This document shows positions 1 to 12,663 of a stretch of DNA of 64,000 bases, in pieces (position 1 is the stretch's first letter; every line of letters starts with the position of its first letter). A program made the position numbers and the translations under genes. Source of the DNA: Chondrosia reniformis (taxonomy: Eukaryota; Porifera; Demospongiae; Chondrillida; Chondrillidae); contig OX359199.1 in assembly GCA_947172415.1 (NCBI GenBank), positions 2,444,001-2,508,000 of the forward strand, in the 5' to 3' direction. The notes below the pieces were generated by a model. That model was not told where the DNA came from. It worked only from the letters and a program-made list of their open reading frames with translations, and searched no databases.

Positions 1-440
1 TCAAAGAGGCCCTAAATTTGGCACTTTCAAAAGTAACACGCTTCGGTTGGAGCGCGTTGAAATCTAGGGTAGCCTATTCCCTAGTTCGGAAACATTCATG
101 ACGATTTAGTATTTGTATGTACCTGCGTAAGTTCGCATGTTAGCGCTAGCTCATTTGAAAAAAGAAGAAGAAAAAATGAGGAATTGCAGAATTTGGCCTA
201 TTTCGGTTTAACCACTTTGCGAAGGTTGTAGAGCATCGTAACATGTTTTGGCGTTTAGAAAAGTATGCAAAAACGACTGCAAACACACGAATGCAACCGA
301 AAATCTGAACGTTGTTGATTTATGAGGTGTTAATTGATAATACATTGAATAGGGCGGCCATGTTTTTTTTTAGGCCATCCCTACTTATAGAGTACTACCG
401 TATCTATGATAGAGTACTACCGTACTCTATGATTAGTCTT
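1..440 (+). repeat. Partial copy of fold-back element family A (cut by window edge)
   Basis: This stretch is nearly the same as 39137-39620 (shared blocks include 'gccctaaatttggcac' and 'ggtgttaattgataatacat') and is related in reverse orientation to 62876-63300. It ends in the family's palindromic tail, built of 'agagtactaccgta' and 'ctatgat' units. The other end lies outside the window. No coding potential is seen. It is a non-autonomous element; its superfamily is not recognised. Confidence 0.75.
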
Positions 441-1426
441 ATTACATGTGATCACTGTCATGTTTTGTTATTTAAATTCATTGCATGATAATCAGATATT
501 CAAATTTTTTGAATGTTTTCTTGGTGATAACTTGAAATAATGTCGTAGTCAAGAGAAAAGAACCAAAATCTCGATAAAAATGACAATCTGTATATACATG
601 CTCCAAAGCAAAAAATCCATAGTAGGTCTATAGCATTAATCCCATAGCAAGGCCTACTGTCAACAATCCACTAACCAATATCAGGGATTTGGCTCAGCAG
701 GCATGGAGTATTCTCCATTGTGATCCTATTCAAAAAGTTTTAGTACATTGGTATCATGAGCTGGAAATGGGTACCCTTATAATCATACATATATACCCCA
801 TGCATGATTATACAGAATACCCTTAATTAATCATGTTTACATTCTACACTTTCATCATCTCACTTCCTGGAAGAACTATAGTAATTGATCATGATTCTTC
901 AAAATAAGACATTAGATTCAGAACCAAAGAGCATCAATAGGGATTAACTTAAGGTACATTACCTCCTTCCTACAATCGTTTAATTGATTGTTATTATTGA
1001 AGGTAACCCCTTCAGCACCAGGCTGGTATTGATTAATCCGAAACTTGCCATAATTGGAGCAATATATGTACATACAATTAACATCTTATCCAATTTATTA
1101 CTCCTTTTCTTTTCTTCAATGGTAAGAAGAACCTCTTGCCCATGCTCTTTCTATATAAACATCCCCGCCCACATTTCCTGCCTTATCCACATGTACGTAT
1201 ATAAATCATCAACTTCTGATGAGTGTTTCATCCATAGAGAAAAGATGGGGTTGAAAGTTTAGAATAATTTGTCTAGTGAAGTTGCCAAAAAAAAATTAAT
1301 AATGAGTATACATGTCTTAATTTTCTCTCAAATCCGCTTGTATACGTAATTATATCATGATTAGACATTTACTTTGTAACAGGTAATTAAGTGTATGAAT
1401 GAAAGAAGCATACATACTACAGCTGT
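441..1426. other. No gene recognised (3' flank of the protease gene)
   Basis: AT-rich sequence with only short ORFs that lack family resemblance. Positions 441-560 weakly resemble part of the family A elements ('gttttcttgg', 'cttgaaata'). The rest is probably the 3' UTR and flank of the minus-strand gene that stops at 1427. Confidence 0.5.
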
Positions 1427-4400
1427 TTACAAATTATCTAGAAGTGGTTGAATGTTCATTCCAAGACTTGCAGCTTTTCCATTATCAAATCCCCTGTGCA
1501 CTCCAATAATGACACAATGTCCTTTTCTAGCTACACTTCTACTTTCCCCATCTATGGTTACAGTAGTGAGGTTGGGTCCTGTATTAGCCAGTACCACAGG
1601 AGACCCCGAAGACCAACTGCAGGTGTCAATGTAGTAGGTAAGTTCATCTGTTAAGAAGTGTACAAAAAGAGGACATATTTATGACTGTAACAGTAAACAA
1701 AGACATATATATGACAGTGAACGTATGCAAAAGAAGTTAAAATCAAATGACCAAATGTACGAATGTACATCTCTTCCTCTAGTTACGTTCAAGGCTTTGT
1801 TTCTGAAAAAATTGAGGCCACACAGTATAGACCAACTTTTTGGTGCAAAGATTTCTTTATAAAATCTATATCACTATGAAGATGCTAAAACATGAAAACT
1901 CTCAAGCATAAATAGAACGTTTCCATAGTTTGTCAGTCACAAAAAGAGCAACCCCTATGTTTAGACGATATGGACTATGCCAAATTAATCTTGAGATGGT
2001 TCATCTTTAGTCGTTTGAACATCTAAAGAAGCTGTGTGGTTTTCAAGAGGTCAGACATTCATATTTCAGGCTGATAGGAGTATATTTTACGGTACCTACA
2101 GTATGCTATACAGTGCAGTGACTAAAATTCTTAGGAGTAAAAGCATTTTATGAAAATATAGAAACTTGCTTCCTTCTAAATGCTCCATTATTCCATGACT
2201 AAATTGCAGTTGCTTTGTATGGTCATGTTTATCAGGAAGATTAAATGTAGTCACAATAGATTGTGCAGAAACCTTGATATCCCTGTAAGCCTCTGTATTG
2301 ACGTAGAATGGGATAATCTCCTTTGGTACGGTTTTGCATTCAATAGCTAACAGCTCTGGCTACAGAAAGGTATTGTTATGGTGTAATTTCTAAAGTTAAC
2401 ACTCACAGAGAAAGCAGAAACACATTCATTGTCAGATTGTTAGACAGATAAAACATACGTAAGACAGCATGCTTAAACTGTATTAAGTAGCCATCTATAA
2501 AATAATAATAGAGTCTCTAAGGCCTTTGAGTATATAGATGATCACTATCTGTTATGGGTTAGAGGGGTACTGTAGGTGCTGTATATATGAAATATGTATA
2601 ACAAAAAATACACAGCTTAAAAATATTTCCAAATTTTGATGGAAGTTGGTCAAGTAAGGAGCTAATAACCCATTTGATCCTCCAATTTCCTACATTGAAC
2701 AATGTTTATAACATAATAGATGGTAATGCCTATTGCAAGGCCTTAGGTAGCTACTGTGGTGATAACAGGCCTGAAGCACCCCCAAATTCGGTAAACCATT
2801 TCTTGTTTTCACCCATAACCGTGAAAATACAAGCCGTTTCTTTACAATAGTAAAGAAATCTTTGTATAGTAGAACCTATCTGCCGATAGAGTTAGAACTT
2901 ATTTACAAGGGAATACGGAGATAAAGAAGCAATCAAAGGAAGTTAGACTTTAAGGTAAGCTTACCGTTTAACGGTCATTTTTGATTTCCTGGCGGTGCCA
3001 TTTCAATTCATTGTATATCTCTTTGACTTAGATTAATTTATTATTGCTTGTAATCTCAGTCTCAGTATATGGAGAACATGTGGCATTGACTGTGTTATAG
3101 GTTTCTTTATACAATGGAAACAGGGACCTTGAATATGGTTCTCAGGTAATGAGCAACAATCACATGACGCTGGTCCCTCTAGTAGTTTAACTGAATCTTA
3201 AAGTTCAAAATTGAGTAGCAGTGAGAGCATATGTAGATGTCAATACCAGTTCTAAGAAGTAATGGCTCATTCTTAGTCAGCCAAATTAGCCTATAACTAG
3301 GCTCAATTTTCCCAAATCAGCATTTGGTGGTCAATAGTGTGCATTTTCTGCTAGATGGTGTCAACATTGTCCATGGTTACCTACAGGAAGATGATTCAGT
3401 ACTCTGCTTGTATTATGCTACTTCTGTCCAACAGAAAATGTCTTTACCTGGTTATGCAACAAAACTTTACAGAAACTGGATCCAGCAACTGGCAAAAGAC
3501 ATTACACAAATTCAACATGAGCAATCAACATCCCATAGGTGTGCTGTTGACAGGATTATGAAGAGTTCAAAGTATGTTGGTGAGACGTTGCTTATACCAA
3601 AGAGAAGGCTAGAAATCGAAATGTTTTACTAATAATTTTGTCTACAATATGTTTCTAGCTCGGCAGGGACTACCATTACTTGGTAGTCACACAGGTGATG
3701 GATGTGGCGACAGTAATTTTAACTGTGCAGGGCCGATGAGCCCATTTTGGATGAATGGATCTCAAAATCAGTATCAGCCTAGTCATCCAAAATGGATCAT
3801 GGCATCAACTACGTATCTTGAGAAAACGTACTCATAAGCTTTCTCAACAGCTGTTTTTAATAATGGCTGATGAAACAGTTGACATTTCTAATACTAAGCA
3901 ACATGTATACCGTAATTCAGGAAATATTTGTGTGATAAATTTTTGCGTTGAAATATTTTCTTGGTCTAAACCAACCGCATTCTTGATTTGAAAAACAAAT
4001 GAACGAGCGAACATTTTGTGCGAAAAATGTTCGTGGTTTGGGCCAACCATGAAAATATCTTAACAACAAAAATTACAGTATTGTATTTGGCAAGCATACT
4101 ACAAAGTAATAGACCATGCCATTCAATCTCGATTTGATCAGGATGGACTCCTGACAGGCTGGAAGAGTTCCTGATGCTAACGCCAAATTAAGTGAGTAGA
4201 TAGAAATATTTGTTCCCTTGAAATACCATCAACTGATGATTTTCCTAATCCACTTAAGTTCCACTAGTTGATATCAATCACAATGAAATAATGAATGTTC
4301 ACTTAGGCCAGGAGGTAGTAAGAAGCCTAGATTCTGACTTGAGAGGACAAAAGAGAAAAATTGTACTCTTGTTAGAAGACCCCCAAAACAATGAGTTGCA

Positions 4401-7400
4401 GAACATAAGGTTAGTATTTCTACAAGCAAATACAACCAACATCTAGACCAAGGAATTATCAAATGACAAAGCTTTCTACTGCAAGGAAGTTCTCAGGAAA
4501 ATCATCACATCAATCGATAATGAAGAGATCAGAAACTATAACTAATTGCTTTAAGAGGGAGCAGGAACAGGAGTAGCTTGTGAACAGAGGGAGGGAGCAG
4601 GAGCAGGAGTAGCTTGTGAACAGAGGGAGGGAGCAGGAGCAGGAGTAGCTTGTGAACAGAGGGAGGGAGCAGGAGCAGGAGTAGCTTGTGTACAGAGGGA
4701 GGGAGCAGGAGCAGGAGTAGCTTGTGAACAGAGGGAGGGAGCAGGAGCAGGAGTAGCTTGTGAACAGAGGGAGGGAGCAGGAGCAGGAGTAGCTTGTGAA
4801 CAGAGGGAGGGAGCAGGAGCAGGAGTAGCTTGTGAACAGAGGGAGGGAGCAGGAGCAGGAGTAGCTTGTGAACAGAGGGAGGGAGCAGGAGCAGGAGTAG
4901 CTTGTGAACAGAGGGAGGGAGCAGGAGCAGGAGCAGGAGTAGCTTGTGAACAGAAGGAGGAAGCAGGAGCAGGAGTAGCTTGTGAACAGAGGATTACAGC
5001 CTTACAAAATTATGTACAGTGTAACTTCTCTAACCAGAACCCTATGTAAACCGGAATTCCCTTTGAACTGAATGATTAGTAAAGTCCCGATTTTCTCCAT
5101 ATACAAACGATACAAAAAATATCTTAGTAAACGAAAACCTCTGAATTCCGAAAACCGAACTGTAGTTCTAGTCCCAAAAAAGTGTTAACATCCATAGAAA
5201 GCTCTCACTAAACCGAACGAATTGTGAATATTATGTCTGCAGTTAAACAAATCCCAAAGCAAAGAAGAATTGAATTGTCCTTAGATAACAAAGTGAAGTT
5301 AATTAAACAATCAGAGTCTCTGCCAAAACTAGGTTTAATTGACGAATTTAGCATTGGAAAGTCTACTGTCTTGGATATTCTAAAGTGCAAACAAAACTAT
5401 AAAGATAACTATAAAAGAAATCATGATAAGAAGAAATGTCATCATAGTATACGAAACCTCACTAATCTGAACACACCTCTAAACCGAACCTTTTTGTTGG
5501 TCCCAAGTGTGTTTGGTTTAGTGAGGTTCACTGTATATAGATTCCTATCACTTAGCATATGGAGGAACAGGTTGCCTATTAAGGGATGGCTTTCAGATCA
5601 CCTCAAAATGACCCTAAAGACAGGTTTTCCATCTACCTCAACAGTAAGCCACATATGCATGAAACATGAGTGTGTCTATGTAATTAGCTCAGTACCTCAG
5701 CTATTACTAAGATATCTTCTTTCAGGTCATCTGGATCACCTTTCAGGTATCTTATCAATGGAATGGGGCCTTGAAGACTCATAGTGTATTCCCAATCCAA
5801 CACATAAAAGCTTGCACCCTTTAAAGCTTTCAGGATATCCTTCTTGCTGTTTCCAACAGTGTCCATTCCCTCCTTTTTCAGGATGCAGTGAATGCATGTA
5901 ATACAGTATTCTATTTCATTGACTTCAATAAAGAAACATGTACCAGTAGCTACTCCAAGAGAATTCCCATTAATAATCCTGAGAAAAAAGTAAATCAACT
6001 GTCATTTAAAAGTTCAGAAAAAATCTACAGAAAAAACATACGGTTGGGCCTCAATCCTACAGACAGCTTTAACCATGTTTCGAAGACTAAATTGACGATG
6101 TGCTTTCTTTATTGCTGCTTCACCAGTCTCTAAGCTGAACATCTTTTCTATCCCTAACAAAAGAGAGAAAGCAAAATGTAATGCCATTGCAATAATTCAG
6201 AGTTGACAGTAATTACTACTACGTACATAAAAATAACAAAATTAAAATACATTCAGGACACTGGTGCCATTGAACAGTGATTAGGTTTAAAGAATCTAAT
6301 GTAAAAAGTTTCTAGAAATGTCCTTAAAAATAACCGATGGCGCTTATCGTTCTCGTAAGTAACCACAGAGATAATATATAATACCTCTAAACGCACAGTG
6401 ACCATCAGACGTCATCCCCTGAATATGGAGGCAAGATAGCAGTATGGCTATGCAAGACTACAGACTACATATATGAGACTTGAAATAACATTAAACAGAA
6501 GACACAACAAAGTCGGGATTGAAATGGAACGAAGAAAATTGTATTTTTTGAAACAGAAAATCCTTTGGCTCTAAGTTTCTTATACGTATAACATCATAGC
6601 CCTTATAAAATTTAAACATTCTGTATTGATTGGTGTTTGACTGATAAATTGACAAAAATTATATCTTAAGAGATATTTTAAGGCCTTTATCAAGCCATAA
6701 CTTGTAGTAGGAATGACAAAACAAAATGATTGTTAACTTTATTTCAAAAGGTTTGCTAAAGGTAGTAAATGTATTATTAAATATTAAATAGCATTTCATT
6801 GTTAACATCATTGACATTACTTGTTCGATTTCCATTACTAAAAGAATTCATCTAGACCAAAGTATTCATAGTTAAGGGTGGGCCGGTGGTATTTTGACAA
6901 AGTTAGTTATCTTTGGTATTTACGATATCAGTACAAATTCGTACTAATGACAACAATCTTATTAATGAGACTACTTCCTGAGAGCAAAAGTTAATAAAAC
7001 AGCGACATCACTTCCTATGGTAGCCATATTGTTGATTGCATCAGGCATCGTAAGGCCATCCTTTACAGGCCAGAGGAAACCATTTCAGTATTGAAAAAAA
7101 TATATCCTCCCTTATTCTCAACATACATCAAGCAATTTTAACACAGTGGTATATAAATAAAACGTGAAACAAAATTACTCAACTTATAGATATACATGTG
7201 AAACTTTGCAAAACATACACAAATTTAATTGATTTGTAGGGCAGACGAGCTGTAAGCATACAGTGATATATTCCCTAAGGTATATATATATTCAGGTATG
7301 GTATATATTCAGGTCAGCTTCTTTAACACTATCTACTGTGCAGAAGAAAGGAAAGGAATGTGGTAAATCTGCTTCAAGTCAGATCAATCTGTAGTTTAGT

Positions 7401-10400
7401 TATAGCTTTGCAAGACTTGCTAAACAAGTACAATACATTTGTTACAAAACTGTAAGTACTGTACTTCAACCGAAACTCATGCTATTAAATAATAATGTTT
7501 AGTATAACTAATGCTCGAAAATAAAAATATTATTATAATAATGGAATAAGGGACTTTGCAGCTTTCTGTAACAATGGATTATCTTTACTTATCATATAAA
7601 CCCAGGGCTACATGCAGAACTACACTTTGAGGTAGGTTCTGACTCTCTCAAAAATAATGAAATTGACCAAACAAAGTACATGCACACCTTACTAACCCCA
7701 ACTTTACAACATGCTAATGATGACATACGTATGTTAGAGAACAGTCACAAGGTGCCAGTGTAAATTACAGTCTTCGGAGGCAAAAACTTATGAATTAATC
7801 CTATACCTTTAGGGCCTTCAAGAAACTCTTCAATCTTAGCTCCAACAGCACGGTTCTTGTCATACAAATTATCCTGTTGAAAAATCCTGGCTAGTTTACT
7901 CAGTTTTGTGATGCTAGGCTTAGCAGTGAAGTACCCATATAACAAATCTCCTGGGTTTTGGTTTTTGTGATCAAGCAGTTCTCTCAGTTGGTCATCTGAG
8001 ATCACATGAGCATTGGAAAGTTCTCCAATAACATCATTAAAATTACACTGTCGGAGATCATCCAAAATAGTTCCAAAAAATTCTCTGATTTCCTCTGGGT
8101 CAGCAAGGTCTATGATACGATTATAAGAGAACATACAAGTAAGTAACCTAAAAGATTCATCTACAAAATTAGATAAAGTCCCAACCTTTTACTCTTGTCT
8201 TCTCAATTCTTTTAGAAGTCATAGCTGTACTTCCAATGCTATTAGTATAAGGTTTTAATTCAGTGTCCTCTGTCTCTATAAAATGTCCCTTGTAAAACTT
8301 AGTATATCTTTAATGACCATAACAGTAATCTACACATCTAACAATTGTACTGTGGAATTTACTTGTTTTATGACTTAATCTGATATTTCATCAAAAGTTA
8401 AATTCGGAATTAATGTTTTCAGTCAAAAGCAGTTAATTAAATTAATTAGTAAAGTGAAGTTGAGGTAGAGAGTTGTTCATGGACTTAACCTATCTACGTA
8501 CATATGATAGATGAGACCTACGATGATATTTAGCATAAAACATGATACGTACGTATGTGTGCATAATTCTAAGAACTGCAAACATGCTTATGAAAATTGA
8601 CATTGGCCCAGATGCTTTAACATCCATAAATCAATATAAATGTACTATACTGTACATTTAGTACAATCCAATGGTATTTGTATTTGAAGTTTATTGGGAA
8701 AACGGATGCATAATTAAAATTCTGCTAAATTAGATCTCTTAAAATTCTGAAATTGTGAACATTTGGTTCATATGACCCTACCAGGAGCCATATGAATTAT
8801 TTAATTATTTATTTATTTACATTAAATTACTATAGTATATTACTTGCACTGTATAAAAAGGAGAACGTACACATTTCGGGGTGAACCCTACAAATGAACT
8901 GTAGAAAGCTACATAAGAGAGAGCAGTGAGCAAGTGTGTATCTGTATGTCTTTGTTCTTTTGCAAATGTAATTGTAATTGTCTGCTATATATAGGAGAGA
9001 CACGACATGTTAATGGCTTCGAAGAGACTTATGAAACAAATGATAGGGAATATTGCAGAGACAATCATCAAAAAATGAATTTTCTGTAGACATGTTACAG
9101 AAACTTTCTACTAGTGAAGCACAACATTTTTTAAGTAAGAATATTAATATTAATATCGTTACCATACCAGTATGTATCACATTAATATGCCATTTAAAAA
9201 GTTATTAATGCGTGAGGATACACAGTTGCACACCATTTTCTTTTATGTACTCTTGACTATATTAAACGATGCTCTATATACAATATACCAGCAAAATTAT
9301 CATTGCCCCCCCCCCCTTAAATTTGAAAATTCGCATTATGCCCTCCCCCTGGCCCCATGTTCTGCATGCAGCCCTGATAAGGCTAGCCTCTTTTGAATGG
9401 AGAAAACCATTTCGTGCCCTTTGGGATTCATAGTGGCCTAAACAGCTGTGCATGGCATATATGTACGTAATAGTTACAGCCCAGAGGCAAGGATTATAGC
9501 CAAAATATAATACAAGCCAAGGAGGAGCCAAGGCCAAGTAATTATATTTCAGCAGAAGTGCAAGGCAATGGGCTCGCTATAACTGATTTATACCTATTGC
9601 CACGGCATTCACCTATTCTGGGATTAAATTGGCTAAAAAGGCTAAGGAAATGTGAAATTTACTTTAAGGACTAAAGAAATTGCTGGAAAAACTAAGAAGA
9701 CGAATGCATATGATAAGATTTATTTCACTTCCTATATTAACTTGTTTATGCTATATACCCTATTAATCAGCAGTTAACGTTGTATATGGTAGATAATGCC
9801 CATCATTAACTCATTGCCATGGCAATGGGGTACAAATATCTATAAACAAGAAACTGCAGCCTACTAATGGAGGCTTGCTTCTGGCTCACCAACGATTATT
9901 ATAGCACTTTATTAGTAAATGGCAGTGTTCAGTATGCTTCAGTTAACAAAGTCTACTTTCTTTTTCTATAACTTTGAGGAGTCAACAATTGTCAAGGTAA
10001 TGATAACAAAGTTGCCAAGTAATTGGAGTATGGGAGATGGCATCCCCTTGAGACTCGAATTACCTGTTAACATTTACCAATGTCACACATATACATTACA
10101 TTAAGAACTGGAGTGTGAAAAATGCAGACAATAAATAACTAAATGTAGTACCAAGGAACGCCGATATCTTGTCAGCAAGGAGCCTGTGAACAGGTTGAGT
10201 GTTGTCTTCTCGGAGACAGTGCGACAGAGCAGACAGTTTCTGAGTTGATATGTCTCTACATAGCATCTCGTAAAGCCTCAAATTAGCCTCTCTCCTTCCT
10301 CCACCATATTCAGTGCGCCATATTTCATCGTAATCAATCACATTATGAGCCTTCAGAGATGGGACTAAACGTCTAATGTCACATTCTTTCAAAAATTCCA

Positions 10401-10556
10401 AAAAATCTGATTTTAAAAACTCCTTTATCTGACCTAATGTAGACAATGTAAATATATAGTACATTTTGAAATCTCATCGGTCAATTTAACTCTGCAGCTT
10501 GTGATTTTACGACTGTATACAAATTTTCCTCTCACTAGCTTCAAAGAAAATGTCAT
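1427..10556 (-). CDS. CARD-like/CARD-like/trypsin-like serine peptidase protein
   Basis: Seven exons join in phase: 10556-10463 (tentative start), 10433-10152, 8109-7807, 6153-6042, 5978-5696, 2359-2200 and 1647-1427, for about 484 residues. Exon 2 encodes a CARD-like helical bundle ('IRRLVPSLKAHNVIDYDE'). Exon 3 encodes a second death-fold-like unit ('LRELLDHKNQNPGDLLYG'). The next exons give a trypsin-fold peptidase: 'GVATGTCFFIEV' then 'YCITCIHCI' (catalytic His), 'KEDILVI' (catalytic Asp) and, in the last exon, 'YYIDTCSWSSGSPVV' (catalytic Ser), ending at a TAA. Every junction from exon 2 to the Asp exon is GT-AG with matching phase. The donor at 2200 (GTCATG) is weak, so that junction is the least sure. 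No signal peptide or membrane segment is seen, so it is probably cytosolic. CARD domains recruit partners in innate immunity and cell death; the substrate is unknown. Domain naming is by eye. Confidence 0.72.
3324..4170 (+). pseudogene. hAT-type (ZMYM1-like) transposase remnant
   Basis: Several frames carry pieces in the order seen in ZMYM1-like hAT transposases: 'VGETLLIPKR', then 'FLARQGLPLLG' near 3650, 'GDSNFN' near 3706, 'IMADETVDISNTKQ' near 3863 (start of the catalytic region), and a late 'SRFDQDG' near 4125. Frames shift and stops intervene, so it is dead. It lies in the 3.3-kb intron of the CARD-peptidase gene, on the opposite strand. Confidence 0.6.
4552..4990 (+). repeat. 36-bp minisatellite, about 12 copies
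   Basis: The unit is built of 'gggagcaggagcaggag' followed by 'tagcttgtgaacagag', with a period of 36 bases. Most copies are identical and a few carry single changes (for example gtgtacag for gtgaacag, and aaggagg for gaggagg). Because 36 is a multiple of three, the array stays open in one plus frame (12-residue unit GAGAGVACEQRE) and in all three minus frames. There is no ATG and a TAA lies just before it, so I take it as a non-coding intronic satellite. Confidence 0.9.
5017..5533 (+). mobile_element. Tigger/pogo-like element, internally deleted, with transposase N-terminus
   Basis: Terminal inverted repeats begin CAGTG (5017) and end CACTG (5533), and TA dinucleotides flank both ends. Inside, an ORF from ATG 5233 encodes a CENP-B/Tigger-type N-terminal helix-turn-helix: 'LSLDNKVKLIKQSESLPK' followed by 'FSIGKSTVLDILK'. 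The DDE catalytic domain is absent, so this is a non-autonomous deletion derivative about 517 bp long. It sits in an intron of the minus-strand peptidase gene. Confidence 0.8.
6154..7806 (-). other. Intron of the CARD-peptidase gene, no other gene seen
   Basis: This 1.65-kb interval separates the second CARD-like exon from the linker exon. Joining them gives uninterrupted phase (Lys-Gly-Ile-Glu-Lys). It is AT-rich, with no recognisable ORF or element apart from short tandem 'ggtatatat'-type stretches near 7280-7310. Confidence 0.55.
8110..10151 (-). other. Intron between the two CARD-like exons
   Basis: This 2-kb intron is flanked by GTACTA (donor, 10151) and CATAG (acceptor, 8110) on the minus strand, and splicing it keeps the frame. 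It is AT-rich, with short ORFs but no family resemblance. A poly-C run of nine lies near 9306. Confidence 0.55.
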
Positions 10557-10652
10557 CTTAAAATACCTCTTCTCTGTGCTTTTATAATTCCACTTCATGG
10601 TCGCACACACACACATATACTTGAATCCTTCGACATTATATCTGATAGACAC
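10463..10652 (-). CDS. Candidate first exon of the CARD-peptidase gene
   Basis: An open frame runs into a GTACTA donor at 10462. A 29-nt stretch then ends in ATTAG exactly at the next exon, with the phase required (one leftover base, giving Cys). Candidate start codons lie at 10652, 10598 and 10556. The encoded segment ('RGKFVYSRKITSC') has no recognised domain. Chance is not excluded; a longer intron leading to an unseen first exon is the alternative. Confidence 0.35.
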
Positions 10653-12094
10653 ACTGTACTAATAAAATGCGAAACTATCTACTTAAATTACTTCGCTCCT
10701 TCACGGAGTGTGAGTGTGTCCCACGTTGCTGGTAAGGTTGTACTGTTTCGCCGGGGAGTTCAACATACTCATTGGTGGCCATTGTATCTTCTTGGAAACA
10801 GTAATTTTTATATGCATCATACCACATACCACACTATATAAATTATTACGTCCGAGAGAAATGCAATTAGGTGCCAAAGCGTACGTAAAAGCCAACATCT
10901 TTGAAACTACCATTAGACATGGATAAGAATTGAAACAAATGTACATGAGCATGTTGCAAAACTATTTAAGAACATTTCGCTTTTCTGTAAGAGAGGAACA
11001 ATATGTCTTTAGAAAGAAATTACTGAAAATGATCTAAAATGCAAAATGCACACTCACATAAGTATAGAAGATTTATGGTCAAACAATGTTAAAAGAAAAC
11101 GCATATCACATGGGCACGATCATCAGATTCACGCAACAAACTGTTGCCATGGTTACCTAGGTTATGTGATGTTGACTGTGTGACGTTTGAGTAAGTAGGG
11201 AATTGAGTTAATGATCTGAAATATTTATCCATATATACACTATGTAACAAAGAGCTGCAGGTGATCCAGTATAAAAGACTTGGCATGCATAAATTTTATT
11301 TGAACTGAATATATATAATAACACTATAACTGCACTTAAAGTACGTAGCTTATCTATCAGTGCAGTGATCTTACAAAATATGTATTGGACGTAAACACAC
11401 AATTTTAAAATGGATTGCTCACACTTAGAGTTACTTAAAATGGTAAACAGATTGTCTCAATAAAGTACAAGCTCTCTGTCTCAGTTCCATTTTTATTCCT
11501 ATTTTTCATTTGATTGATACGTGCACTCATCCAAAATTGACAGCTTCTCAAATACATACATCTAAATGTAGATATATTAGTAGAAATCACAGGAACTAAA
11601 AAGGATAGCAGTTTATCTATCGTCTTTGTAAGCACTTTCTAAGTACAGTGAAACTTGCCTTGTTCAATCTGGTAACCTATGAAAACTAGTCTATCCAGTT
11701 AAAATTAGTTTATCCAGTTGCATTATAAAATTAGTTATCTGGTTACATTAAATAATAAAGTTTATTATTTTATATAGATATGCTGCATGCATAGAAAATA
11801 GATTAAATGTTCAGTTTTTGTATTCAAATCTTTATGATGTATCTATGTAGGTGTGTCTGGTCGTCCAGGAATTGGAAGGATTGCAAACTATACGACCATA
11901 TAGTTTACAATCCTCCCAATTCCTGGTCTTGTATTTCCTTATATGTAGGCAAGGAGTTCTCAGAGTTGAAAGCTGGCAGGAAGGCACTGCTTTTTCTGAG
12001 ATATACAAGTAGGTGACCTTCTGAAGTTAAGTAAACTGTTAACCAATTGCAAGTTCTATCAGTTATAGTCAGCTTATGATTCTCAATGTTACAG
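10653..12094. other. No gene recognised
   Basis: This is probably the upstream region of the minus-strand peptidase gene and of the plus-strand kinase relic. It holds one strong hairpin (11875-11936) and a lone Tigger-like terminus at 11645 ('cagtgaaacttgcc') for which I did not find a partner. Confidence 0.4.
11875..11936. repeat. Near-perfect 28-bp-arm hairpin
   Basis: 'ccaggaattgg' + 'aaggattgcaaactata' is followed after a 6-base loop by its near-perfect complement ending 'ccaattcctgg'. It may be a small MITE or a transcribed hairpin. No function is assigned. Confidence 0.8.
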
Positions 12095-12663
12095 AAATCA
12101 AGAGTCTTTAAGTGCTCAGAGGCAGGAAGTGGAGAGGCATAGTAAGTTGCTTCAGAAAAGGAAGCCTGGTTCCACTAAAGCTGTCGTTTCCAAGCAGACT
12201 TTGGACAATCCAAATGATGGTTTTTCCAAACCCCAGCCTTTAGAGTAAAGAAGAGTGGTTTAATAGCCATATATTGGTTTGCATACAGATATTACAAGGA
12301 TATCACTTGTCAAAACTGTATTAAGCATGGAATATATACAGATTGTGTTTATGGGTTGTGGTGTGACTGTGGCTCATATATAACATTTACTGTAAATAAT
12401 ATTTCACAAAATGCCAAACACATATATGTAGCATGTAACTTGTACCTCACTGCAGCCCCCTGCCAGCTGATTTGTACCAAGCTCAAGATTAAGTGTTGAA
12501 ATTGAGAGCAATTACTTTAAAAAGGTACGACACATACTTGAGTTGATCACTACTAAAGATAAATTTGGTGTTGCCATGTTTGCCACTCTTTTCCATGGCA
12601 ACACCTATCACCTGTCATCTGAAGACTAATCTCTATAATATGTATATGTGTATATGTACAATA

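Noticed and set aside
4552..4990. Minisatellite as a CRISPR-like array or repeat protein exon
   Set aside because: Units are adjacent with no unique spacers, the plus frame lacks an ATG and follows a stop, and no splice acceptor was found.
5888..6133. Plus-strand 81-codon ORF
   Set aside because: It lies over minus-strand exons of the CARD-peptidase gene whose splice phases and motifs are convincing.
9172..9537. Overlapping ORFs near the poly-C run
   Set aside because: No homology, no splice context in frame, and they lie within an intron of the peptidase gene.
11645..11780. Tigger-like element starting at 'cagtgaaacttgcc'
   Set aside because: Only one terminus was found; the right end could not be identified, so no element is called.
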